The notes under the pieces are model-generated. The model searched no databases, was not told the origin of the DNA, and worked only from the letters and a program-made list of their open reading frames with translations. Positions 38,401-48,960 of a DNA stretch of 64,000 nt are shown piece by piece. The DNA lies in contig NC_083568.1 in the NCBI RefSeq assembly GCF_019925205.1, positions 2,718,237 through 2,782,236 of the forward strand. The letters run 5' to 3'. The DNA comes from Metopolophium dirhodum. Taxonomy: Eukaryota; Arthropoda; Insecta; Hemiptera; Aphididae. A program made the translations under genes and the position numbers. The first letter of the stretch is position 1. Each line of letters opens with the position of its first letter.

Positions 38401-41100
38401 TATTTATAATAATATTATACTGTATACCTATGCTCGCCGTACGTCATATGCATATTATATATGATATGTGTCACACACCTGAGTAGATAGATTGTATATA
38501 ATATGCCACCGTGTTAGCCGTTTAACGCAATAGACACTATATAATATATATTATATTAACGTTTTTGAAAGTATTTTTGTGTCATAAACAACAACATTAT
38601 TCTGAACACGTTATATTTTTGATCTTTATCGTTTTATTTTTTTTTTTTTTTTTTAATTTTGTTTATTTTGTTGATGGCAACGTGCGTTTTAATTTTACTA
38701 TTCTTAGGTTGAATATTTTTTGGAATAGTCCGATATATTATTTTTATTACTATCGATTTCATCATAATCGAATTTTGGACGACGATTAGTTTAAGTCTTA
38801 AACTTTAAGAGTTATAAGTATTTAATGTTCAGACGATTGGGGTGGCCCCATAGAGGGGTACCCCGCAAAATGTCGGTGGTCGGTCCACTACTAACTCCGC
38901 TTGTGGTCTATGCTTTACACACAGCATCCAAAATTCGTATTTTATGTATCCAAACAATTTAAATATGCATTAAAAAGTTTAAAAAAAAAACTATAAAACG
39001 TAACCGATAGAAAATAGAGAAAAACATGATACATTTTTACCAACAATTTTGTTTTGTAACGTCTTAAAATTATTTAAAAGAATTATTTTCAAAAACGTTA
39101 GTTTTACGCTAAACGGATCACTCCTCATATATTTTATCCGTTTCTTGTTCTTTATGTTTATTAACACTATGTTTACTATACACATATAGGTACCTCATAC
39201 CTATATTATATTATTATGCCTATAGTAATGGTAATAATAATAATAATAATAATAAAAATAAAATAAAACCTATGTACGTATTATATATTATTATTATTAT
39301 TATACATGTCGTGCTCTGCACTGCTCGTATATAGTAAAATATTATTATAATGTATAATGACGATAAACCGGTAAGTGTGAATAATGAATACGTTGTCAAG
39401 GCACGCCGCCCATGTAGGTTCACAGACACACACGTATATAATATGTGTACACCGGGTAAGTGCGGAAGGAGAAAGAAAATAGAAGTGAAAGATTTTTATT
39501 TTTTTTTTTATCAGGGGAGAACGGTTAGCGGGGAAATAGTAATAATGATAATAGTAAACGCCCGGGGCGTAGAACTCGGTTAGCCTAGGGGGGGAGGGAA
39601 GCATCCATTTTGTGGTGTCGTTGAACCTACGCCGTCTAAACGGTAGAATGATATTGCTGTGTGAAATTTTTTTTCGCCTAGGAATGGGAAAAAAATTTCC
39701 CCTTCGCCTATAATAGTGGTAGTAATAGCCGAGAGCGTGTACCAGCTGCCGCGCGGAAAGCTATAATACATAGCGCGCCGCCTACTGAGGCACCGAACCA
39801 AGTTATATTATGCACGTGCAACAACTTCGAAATAACATAACGTCGTCGGCACGAAAAAGCATACCTTGAAATTTTTAAATTTACGATTTTGAGGTCTTGG
39901 CGTCTTCGAAAAAAAATAAGCTATAATCGGATAATATCTCCCGTGTGCAGCGTGTATTATCCCCATCGTAGGATTAATGAAAAATAATAAATAAAACCAT
40001 CACCTACATTATAATATGTGTTGTCACCGCTATTATAAATCGTTTACGAAATATCTGCAGACTTTTGTTCATACAATCTTAAGAAACCTTCCTCCTATAT
40101 GTGAGCTTGGCAAAAAACATAATCTAATAAAACATCCAATGAGGCAAAACATTGACAATTTATACGGTATTTCCAAAAATATTGAATTAATAATACACTT
40201 TGAATTTTGATATAGCTTAAACATTTCAAAATGTGTTCCTGTAGATCAAAAACAAATTTTTTTCAAACGGTTTTTGTGTCTCCTGAAAATTTGGGGTTTT
40301 TTACACGGTCAGTTTTTTGTGTCAACGATGGTAATAGTATGATGGAGGTAAAAACTTAGTGTGTGCGTTTAATAATATAATATTATTTTATTTATTTATT
40401 TTGTATAAATCAACGCGCCTGGTGGCAATTTCACAAATTTTAATTATTACTTAAAGTTAACATATATATTATATATATATAATGTATAATTTATTAACAA
40501 CAATGAGTAATGTACACACAGATATTATTATTTTTTTTATGTAAAGGTTGATTCTAAAGTAGAATTGTTTTTAAATAAATTAATCAATATCAATAATAGA
40601 CAAACATTTTGACCCGTCACCGCACAATTTTTGATACCTACCTAAAACGATATGTGCGCGTGGTTGTCGTACAGCGTTACGAATTACATATTATATGAAA
40701 CCAGTGAACCGCTGATATATATTTATGTCCAAAAGTATGGAATTATTATTTATTTTCACACAGCACTATAACATACAGAATGCATATTTTATTCGAGAGA
40801 ATAATTGGTCGTTCGAATAATAATAATAACGGTTATGCAATATTCTCTTTACAGATTTATACTCGTAAAATACGTTAAATAATACATTTCACTGAGCGTT
40901 ACGAGCCGAATAATACAATTTGCCATTCAGACTAAAATGATCATTTTTATACAGTCAATTAAGTTCTGTATCGTTCAGTCAAAATTGTAATGAGCCACTA
41001 AAAATTTGACCCCAAGTGAAACGGAAAAGTTCATAAAATAACATAATAAAGTTGATTCATACAATATTTGTATGGGACCTCGAGATTACTTATTTCGCCC
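38400..41100. other. Non-coding stretch with one GC-richer island
   Basis: AT-rich overall. A GC-richer block lies at about 39400-39800, with (ATA)n and (TTA)n tracts just left of it (39232-39255 and 39288-39302). A C/G-rich phrase at 38835-38900 (GGGGTGGCCCC, GGGGTACCCC) resembles a transposon fragment but has no paired end. ORFs under 110 codons overlap antisense and look random. Confidence 0.45.
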
Positions 41101-41620
41101 GACTGGTGTGCGCGGTGTCTAACTAATGACATGTCTAATGCTAACAGTTGCCCCTTATTCTTGCCCACTCGTCTCTCTTGATCCCCACCGAAGTCACGGA
41201 TTTACTTTTTATTGTAGTATTTTATTTGTTTATAATAAAAGCGAACACGCGACGGTGGTCGGCCGCCGCCGTTGGTTGGTCGTCAGCATTGCAAAGTCGT
41301 CTCCAAATATCACTATTACTATACATTATGGCATAATATTATTACGCCCTATACGATAGTGCAGCGATAATTTTACGACCTTATCGAATATAATTTGCAT
41401 CGTGAAAAATGTCAAAATGTATTGCGACCGTAGACATTGTTTTTATTGTTCTTCTATATACAATGTTCCGTCGGAGAATATTCTCGCACTATTCAAACTG
41501 CAGTGTGTGCGTGTGAGTGTGTGTAACGAAATTATTACTCTCCCCTCTCTCCCCCCCCCCACCATTTGAGTGAGCACGAGGAGGCGGGAGGAAAGATAAT
41601 AAAATAAATTGAATATTTTT
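41100..41620. promoter_or_regulatory. GC-richer island
   Basis: Balanced composition with GGCCGCCGCCG at about 41260 and TTTTACGAC at 41371-41379, then a short GT tract and a C-run (about 41552-41562). Plus ORFs of 62-77 codons have no domain. Candidate regulatory DNA only. Confidence 0.3.
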
Positions 41621-41892
41621 AACGTGTTCTCGTTTTTGACAATAAAACAGAAAAATCCAATTGCTAGCGATTTTTATTTTAACGCGCCATAAACCGTTAG
41701 CGTAGTAGAAATAATTCATTTTTACACCTACAGAGCGATTGTATAGTGCGTTGTTAGGCACTATAATATGTGAAAAAATAAACTTTGTTTCGTGAATTCA
41801 TCAAATATATAAGTGATACAAGTATAAAAACACTATAAACGAATAACTTAGAATATTTTAGAACAATATTCATTATTCTAAAAATGCAAATA

Positions 41893-42068
41893 CAGTGAAA
41901 CTTCCATGCAACGAATTCTCATTTAACAACAATTATTTCTGTTCAACGAAATATTTTCGAGCACGAAACCAAACGCATTTTATTCTATTTAACGAAGTTC
42001 TCTCTTGCCTACATAATCGATTTTTTTTGTCCCCCGTGAGACTTCGTAGTACGATGAAAGTATCACTG
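41893..42068. mobile_element. Pogo/Tigger-like MITE, copy A, 176 bp
   Basis: Begins CAGTGAAACTTCCATG and ends in TATCACTG with an inverse, diverged relation (ATGAAAGTATCACTG), with TA flanks at 41891-41892 and 42069-42070. The interior shares, in order, TTTAACAA.AATT, CAACGAAATATTTT.GAG, TCTATTTAACGAA.TTCT and GAGACTTCGT with the element at 43917-44093, showing they are copies of one family. No transposase frame is present. A plus ORF of 81 codons across it is incidental. Confidence 0.88.
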
Positions 42069-43180
42069 TATTATATTCTCAAAGTGGTAATCATATTCAG
42101 AATAATGCGTTCATTGAAATATGATGTGAAGTTAATTTAACTTATCTTTAAGAATATTATATTTTATATTCCAACATAATATAGCGGTATAAAAATGATA
42201 TTATGATAAAAAGCTGTCTAATATCATTGCGGGCCGTGTAAAACCGAATTGACAAATTTAATAGACTTGCATACAGACAGATCGGAATAAAAACTACAAC
42301 CGTATTTGCATATTATTCAGCATAATATTATGATTATAATTTTCCGATTGCTACCATATCGTATGAGTCTTAGTGGAACCACCGGTATCGATGGCTGGGT
42401 GATGAGCGAAGAACCGATTTTCATCGGCCCGAAGCACTTATTACCGGAGTCGGAGCATATCATAAAATATTATCAATAATAATCAAATTATCGGCCGTCT
42501 TGCATCGATAAACTGCTCAACAAGTTGATTTAAACCCAGGGTTTACTTTATTGTCGAGGCGTTTTACAGTTGCTATTAGATATTTTAGCGAGTACCTATA
42601 GCTGGATACGAGTTTCGACTAAATATTCCACACTTCCACCAAAGTATGGTTAAAGAAAAAAAAATTATTTATTCGTTTTAATTTTAATAAAGGTAAACAA
42701 TAAACGTCGACGTTAGGATAATATTAGGTAGACACCTGATTATTGGCGTGATAAGAAAAATCGTAATTGCGAGTAATCAAATAATAATTATATTATATCT
42801 CATTATGCCTAAAATACCAATACTGGGCGAAGACTGTATGAAAAACATATTATCACCATCCATTGAATATTACACTATAAGTTATTACCAGAACATATAC
42901 TGTTATATTGTACGTATGCCTAGGTGGCTAAGTACAATGTTATATTGCTACCCGTGTATACCTATATTTATTTATTTTTTTATCATCATAACGTTATGCT
43001 TAGTATTTATTATTATTATTTTATATCACCTAAATATGTTGTTTGTAAACAGCTGCCTGTCACGAAAAAAATAAAAATACCTGAAATAAATTATATTCCA
43101 TAAAACATAGCTATTTTTTTCGGACGTAGGTATACTGTGTAGGTAGGTACTTTTTAAATGCAAGTCAAGTCCATCAGGAT
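42069..43180. other. Mostly AT-rich non-coding
   Basis: A GC-richer word cluster lies at about 42365-42460 (ACCACCGGTATCGATGGCTGG). The plus ORF 42748-43074 (108 codons, Ile/Tyr-rich, with a hydrophobic C-terminal half) is the longest AT-rich frame nearby. Such composition arises by chance in ATT-repeat DNA, so I do not call it. Confidence 0.4.
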
Positions 43181-43590
43181 CGCTCTGTACACCGTGGACA
43201 TGATATCATTATTATAGGTATGTGTGGGATACCCGGGGGAATATGGTGAAGTGGAATTAAATGTCCCCCGCCCCACGTACACAGTAAAACCGTCAACACA
43301 TTATATGCATTAATAACATTGTCACGGGCCCATCGTGCTGAATATGTAGCACAAATAAGGTTTATTACCGTTTTATGATCGGGCCCGGGCTTGGGCCGCC
43401 GCCGTAATGATTGGTTTGACGAAAATCGACGATAATTCCGTGTTTTATCGCCGATCTCGGCGCCCTCCTAAATATTATTATCATCGTTGCCCATAAATAA
43501 CGCTTTTATTTATAGCTTTTAATTTCTCAAATGGACCTATATCGGCCTTCATACCGCACCTCCGGTAAATGATACTATGCTATACCGCAT
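43180..43590. promoter_or_regulatory. GC-richer island with homeodomain-type words
   Basis: About 400 bp of balanced text: GGTTTATTACCGTTTTATGATC, split here only by composition, then GGGCCGCCGCCGTAATGATTGG and CCCATAAATAACGC. These contain TTTATGA, TAATGATT and ATAAATAA cores of the Hox/caudal type. No ORF is present. The dense words and sharp edges suggest an enhancer, but no function can be shown from sequence. Confidence 0.35.
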
Positions 43591-43916
43591 TCATATCGTC
43601 ATTGTATCCAAGGGGGGCATAGGGGAAATTGCTCTCCCCCCGTTAAAAAAAAAAAGGTATCACATTATACATTTGTAATGTTGCATTTGTTTAGCCTATA
43701 ACTAATAAATCGAGGCGTTGATATTTACTAAAATAAATAAATAGGTACATATTATTATAGTATGATAACATACTATTAGTGTCATCGATGAACAAATGTA
43801 TTCCCCAAATTATCTAATGACAAATACATAAAACATGATATAGATAATAATAATATTATTATTATTATGTATTTATAGTAAGGTACTACGGGGTTTGAAC
43901 AGTGGATTACATAGTA

Positions 43917-44093
43917 CAGTGAAACTTCCATAATATAATGTACTTCTATCCAACATAATTTTCCGTTTAACGAAATATTTTTGAGAACCAAATCAAATTA
44001 GAAACAAATTTATTCAATTCTATTTAACGAAATTCTTTATAACACGATTTTTTTTTATGCCCCACGAGACTTCGTTACATTGAAGGTTCACTG
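43917..44093. mobile_element. Pogo/Tigger-like MITE, copy B, 177 bp
   Basis: Begins CAGTGAAACTTCCATAA and ends TGAAGGTTCACTG, with TA flanks at 43915-43916 and 44094-44095. It has the same length and internal landmarks as the element at 41893-42068 (CGAAATATTTTTGAGA, CTATTTAACGAAATTCTTT, CACGAGACTTCGTTAC), in the same orientation and about 2 kb away. Differences are scattered, so the copies are independent old insertions or an old duplication of one. Confidence 0.9.
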
Positions 44094-44099
44094 TATTAT

Positions 44100-45050
44100 A
44101 TGCACAACAATTTCTGTATCGTTATAGTATTATTATATTATGTTTCAAAAAGCAATATAAAAATAATTTAAATTGGTTAATTTTATATTTATTTCATTTT
44201 TATGCATACAAATGAAATAACGTGTGCAAGTAAAATAACTTTTATTTCTGGTAATAAAATATATTTTGAAAACAGATAACATATAAGCACACACAAGTCA
44301 GGTAAGATAATGGAATATCTATGATCTTTGAAAAAATAATTTAAAACAATTACATATTGTTTGCTAATTGTTTTCAAAATAGTTGTCGACAAACGTATTA
44401 CTGCGTGCGAATTATTGTATATAAATGTACTAAAGAGATTTAATGTATTATTCTAACTTTGGGCTTCAGTCCGTATTTTTGAAAAAAAAAAAATAAATAA
44501 CTCTAGTACCTACAATAAATACGGTTATATTCTATTGTCATATTGAAAGATTGATAAAAATACATATGTTAAGTATATAATACAATAACTGTGAAGAAGA
44601 CAAGTTTTATACATTTTATAGTTTTATTTTGTTATTATATTAATTTCTCTGTCCCTCTCTTGATCAGAATAAAAACATTTGTTTCCAATTGCGTTTGAAG
44701 AAATCAACTATGAAAACAGATTTATTTTTGTTTATTATTTATTAAATTATGATTTGAATCCTTAATAAAGTCTTCTTAGTATCCTACATTGCGCCTTTTT
44801 TCAATTATAATTTTTCATTATTGATTTTATACGCTTAACCTGCAGTAATTATTTATAATTATAATAATATTTGTAAATCAATATCAATAACTATAAGTTG
44901 GCAGAATTTTCGGGGGGTATGCAGCTGCACACGTTGCACACTCTGTGCGCACTCCTATTTACCATGGTTAATATTCCTATTGGTTGTATTTTGGTTTTGA
45001 GATTAGGTAGGTAGTTAAGAATATTCTGCAATAAACATTCCTAAATGTGA
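44100..45050. other. AT-rich non-coding stretch
   Basis: AT filler with one small GC patch near 44915-44960 (GGGGGGTATGCAGCTGCAC). No gene or transposon ends recognised. Confidence 0.5.
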
Positions 45051-45059
45051 ATATCTATT

Positions 45060-45470
45060 TTGTCATTAATGTCCAAACGCGTACAAGGCTCACAGATTAA
45101 TTTGGTATCCTCAAAACAACACCGGAGGGTTGATTCCGACGTCTCTTTATCCTGTTACATGACCTTATGCAAGTTAAGAAGACGTAACTTCGGACCCTCG
45201 AGAGTGTGACGACCAAGTATTACGGAATGTAACCCCTCGGCCACGGTTTGTAATCTTGAAGCGGATATCTGCCTTAATTAATTGGTCCTGTCTTAAAGTT
45301 TAATTGGTTTCCGGCATCTCACTTGTGACGTATTTTGCTGCTTGTCCGAAGAATTTTGAATCTAACAACAACTTTATACGGTTGTCCTCTAAACATGACA
45401 CTGACATTTTGATGCATATAATGGACTAATGCGCCGAGGGAGACTTCAATGTCTTGTTGTTTGCATTGTT
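45060..45470 (+). promoter_or_regulatory. GC-richer island containing a 46-codon small ORF
   Basis: Balanced composition with abrupt AT-rich flanks. On the plus strand an ATG at 45069 opens 46 codons to a TGA at 45207-45209, starting MSKRVQGSQI and ending RRNFGPSRV, basic and non-repetitive. An ORF of this length is not improbable by chance, and no family is recognised. The rest holds TTAATTAATTGG and TTTAATTGG homeodomain-type words. It is either a conserved non-coding element or a small coding exon, and I favour the former. Confidence 0.3.
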
Positions 45471-45779
45471 AAATGGAAAGTTGTAAGACAGAAATGAGTA
45501 TTACGCTGCCGCCGTCCGTTATAATTATAATATGGTATAGCGCCTCTGCGATTTATGTTAAAAGCACTTTAAGGTCTATAACCAATATCTGCAGTATAAA
45601 AAATGTAAAATATTATATTTACCAATGTTTTCCCTTTTTTTTAGTTAATTTGGCTATATATCAAACTGTTCTATATATTTTAATAATTTTATAGTTATAA
45701 AAATGTAATTTCAACATTCAATATTTAATATCGTCAAATGTCGATACCTATACTATTATAAAAATCGTATGGTTATAAA

Positions 45780-46980
45780 ACCTCGAAGACACGTGTAAAA
45801 AAAAAACAAAAAGCATGTGGTCGAAACCCATTCAAACATTCTCTTACGTCACACGATGGTGGATTTTAAGTGCATCTAGAACGACGAAACAACACACACA
45901 CGCACGCACACAATGCACTTCTTTAACCCATTATTATTGTTCGCCACCGCTGCTCGCGACAAAAAAAATGAAAAAAAAACCGTTGTTGAGCAACGCGCGC
46001 CCGGGAACACTGACCTCCCTCAATCGACCGGATATGAACGTACAACGGATTATTATTATTATTATTATTTTTAATACGCGAATCCCACGGGTTGCGCTCG
46101 GAACCCATTATGCTGATGAGATCCCTAAGTACATATGACGATGACGACGACGACGACGACGACGACGACGATGCATATTATAAGGCATACTGCGCGGCTA
46201 TATATATATAATGTCAGGGGTTCGCATTCTGATGTTCAGGGACTATTATATAGGTGTGGGCACATAATAATATAATACCCTAACCCTACACAATGTGCGA
46301 CGACTTAGGCCCCGCTTGAAAATTATGAAATTTCGAAACCGTACTCCGAGATGTATATGCTAAACCGTTTCACTGGCGACTCCCACGATTTGTGACGCCT
46401 TGATGCACGCTTACATACGCCACGACATGCATTATAGTGCACATAATATAGCACACGACATTATACTGGCTGCAGTATGTATAATAATAATAATATATGT
46501 ACACATTATAATATACAGGACTAGTAGTTATGTATATAATATTATTATATACTATACACACCATTATATGATATAGGTGAACGTCCTTTCGAGTAGCGAG
46601 CTCTCCCCACAATAATCCCTCGGGCACAGGCATTTCGCGCAAATCCCGGATGCTTTATCCCGTGGCCCACTCCAAGACTCAACCGACCTTCTGCCGAGAA
46701 AATAGTAGTAAACAATAGACCGACCGAGCGCGTGTGTACTGCAGCGCGTACGCCGCCCACTCTATTATAATATATTATAAAGCTTATTACTACGCGTACT
46801 ATTATAATAATAATTATTATTACTATTATGTCGTGCATAATGTGTATACGAAGACTCGTCGTACACCGAACTATATTAATTTGTCTTTTGAGTCTAACAC
46901 GCTACGCGACGATACGAGTGATATGCGACCACTCGTGAAAAAGAACTGCGGTTCTTTTGAGTTATGAATTCTGTATAATA
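45780..46980. promoter_or_regulatory. Mixed GC-rich blocks and microsatellites
   Basis: CpG-containing blocks at about 45815-46140, 46290-46400 and 46580-46780 are interleaved with (TTA)n at 46050-46068, (GAC)n at 46143-46170 and TA-rich spacers. ORFs of up to 107 codons include translations of the repeats and conflict antisense. No exon can be defended. This may be regulatory or promoter-like DNA. Confidence 0.25.
46143..46170. repeat. (GAC)n microsatellite
   Basis: About nine uninterrupted GAC units. Confidence 0.95.
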
Positions 46981-47389
46981 ATTTGTTTATTATTGTCATT
47001 ACCGTGGATTTTTAATAGGGTTCTTTTTTATTTTTATTTATCGCCGGAATTTGACACTGTAAGACACCGCGTAAACCGCGATTTCAAAGGCTATATACGA
47101 CAAGTGTTTAATGCATACGTATACGTCATATTATAATAATGAATGCACATAAGATTAATTCCTCGGGCGGAAAATTTAAATAAGTCTACAATTGAAAATG
47201 TGGTGCAATTACATAAAAAAAAGAAACGAGCTCGTGTGCGCTACGTTCGTCTATGAAAAAAAGATTAACGTATTTAAAATGAATCATAATATTCTACATA
47301 TTATTATTAAACACGCGACTCGCGAATAATATGATTTATATTCCAATTATATAAATAAAAATATGAAAAGTAATACTGTCAAAGGTCCA

Positions 47390-47593
47390 ACTAGAGCTTA
47401 CACGTTAGGCGACTAAAACAATCTTGTCAACACAGGCCCGCAGGTGGTTTTGCGCCGCACTCCGTTTACTTACAGCGATACAACCTGGGACTACCAAGTT
47501 CAAATTTTTGGAGACCTATCCCTTTCTATTCCCAAAACCGCTGCAGTGAGTTTCGCCACTAAACAATTATATAGTTGTTCGATAAAATTCTGA
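47390..47593. other. Island with exon-like signals on both strands
   Basis: A 150-bp GC-richer island. On the plus strand a frame without ATG is open from 47417 to the stop at 47591-47593 (58 codons), including the natural-looking tract TWDYQVQIFGDLSLSIPKTA; TTTACTTACAG before 47475 could be an acceptor. On the minus strand the same DNA offers an acceptor (CTCACTGCAG before 47540) and a strong donor (GTAAGTAAAC after 47474) around a 67-nt segment that is closed in all frames. So either a plus coding exon or a minus untranslated exon is possible, or neither. No family is recognised. Confidence 0.3.
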
Positions 47594-47929
47594 ATGTATT
47601 CGAAGGGTAATATTGAAATATTTATGGGCTATAAGTCCCACTAATCGTGCCTTTATGAATACCTACTGTTTACCGCTGTACCGGTACATTGACGACGACC
47701 GAAGGATTAAAGTGCTCACCACACAATCCCGGATAAAGAAAATACAACACAACATATTTTTTAGTCACGATGGATTTGAATAATTGTTTTTTGTATTTTA
47801 AAAACCAAAAAAATATCATTATTTCGTAATATCCTTTTAAGTCTTTGCAGGGTTTCTGCGTGTAGACTATTATAGTCGGGATTTTTCTGGATTTCGCGTG
47901 TTCTGTATACGTCATACCGTTTACCGATG

Positions 47930-48152
47930 GACCGCACACACAAAGCGCGCAGTGTATTGTTTTTTAAACTTTAAATCCCTCGCCAACGCATATAAATAAT
48001 ATATTATTGTATATAGGTTTATTGCAGTCGGTGCACCGAAACATTATTAACTGCGTTCGCATAATATAACATGGTACGTCATGACTGTAAGTTTGCGAGT
48101 GTGTGAAGTATATTATGAGAAAAGCCGATTACCGATAATCCTTGTCGGTTCC

Positions 48153-48195
<43 letters not shown>

Positions 48196-48960
48196 CAAAC
48201 GTACGGCCGTAATCGCCGCCACACACATGTAAAATATATATAATGTATATAATGTTTAATATTCATTTTTTGCCCGCACCTAATTGTTCACAAATTAATC
48301 ATTCGACGCCGCTGTTATTACCGCGTCGGCCTGCAGCTTAAAAAAAGCTCCCCCGCCGCAGGTGTGCGCCGCCGCACGTCAACGAATCCTCGGCGTGAGC
48401 TGGAGTAGGAAGTGGATACAACAATATCGCGGTAAATTGTACATAAATCGTATGGACGTGTATAAAAATTTATCCGCCTACTATATATTATAAGTTGTAA
48501 TACGCGCACGAGTCCCCCAAGCGCAGTCCGCGGTCGTCCGGGGACCGGGGGGACGTTGTGCGCGGAGAGAGAGGACGCCGCCGAGTCGGACGGACTTGAT
48601 GAATTTTAATAATCTCTCTTTCATGCGCAGACGACGTATATTGTTGTGTGATATACGACGATAATAACGATAGTAATAATGTGGACATGTTATTTGTTTA
48701 TTAAAAACAATGCGCCTCCTCTCCGACCCTCGCCGAGTGTCGTCCGTAATCCTCTGGCCGGCTGCGCACGGAATACGCGTGCCCGGCTTATACGGATAGT
48801 AACCGACGATGCCTGCCACCTCCACCGCTTCGCCCGCTCCAGCGGGAACATTGTCCCTTTGCAAAACCAGCATAATATCGCATGCAGCCTTTTGCGGTCG
48901 TCCCCGCCGAATTGTTTGCCGTACCAAACGTCCTATATTATTATCACGATGCGTATTATA
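47930..48960. promoter_or_regulatory. CpG-rich block, possible promoter
   Basis: A CA microsatellite is followed by GC-rich DNA at about 48300-48420 and 48500-48930. A minus frame is open from 48927 to 48481 (148 codons, with RRGRPQKAACDIM near its start and a Tyr-rich middle), overlapped by a plus frame of 95 codons. Neither contains a recognisable domain, and the middle tracts translate simple repeats. The composition resembles the promoter block at 7-8.8 kb. Strand is unresolved. Confidence 0.35.
48156..48193. repeat. (CA)n microsatellite
   Basis: About 19 uninterrupted CA units. Confidence 0.97.

Noticed and set aside
47374..47384. TAATACTGTCA, identical to the first 11 bases of miR-8
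   Set aside because: The following bases differ and there is no complementary arm upstream within hairpin distance.
48481..48927. 148-codon minus ORF
   Set aside because: Overlaps a 95-codon antisense ORF, translates simple repeats in the middle, and shows no domain; kept only as part of a CpG-rich block.
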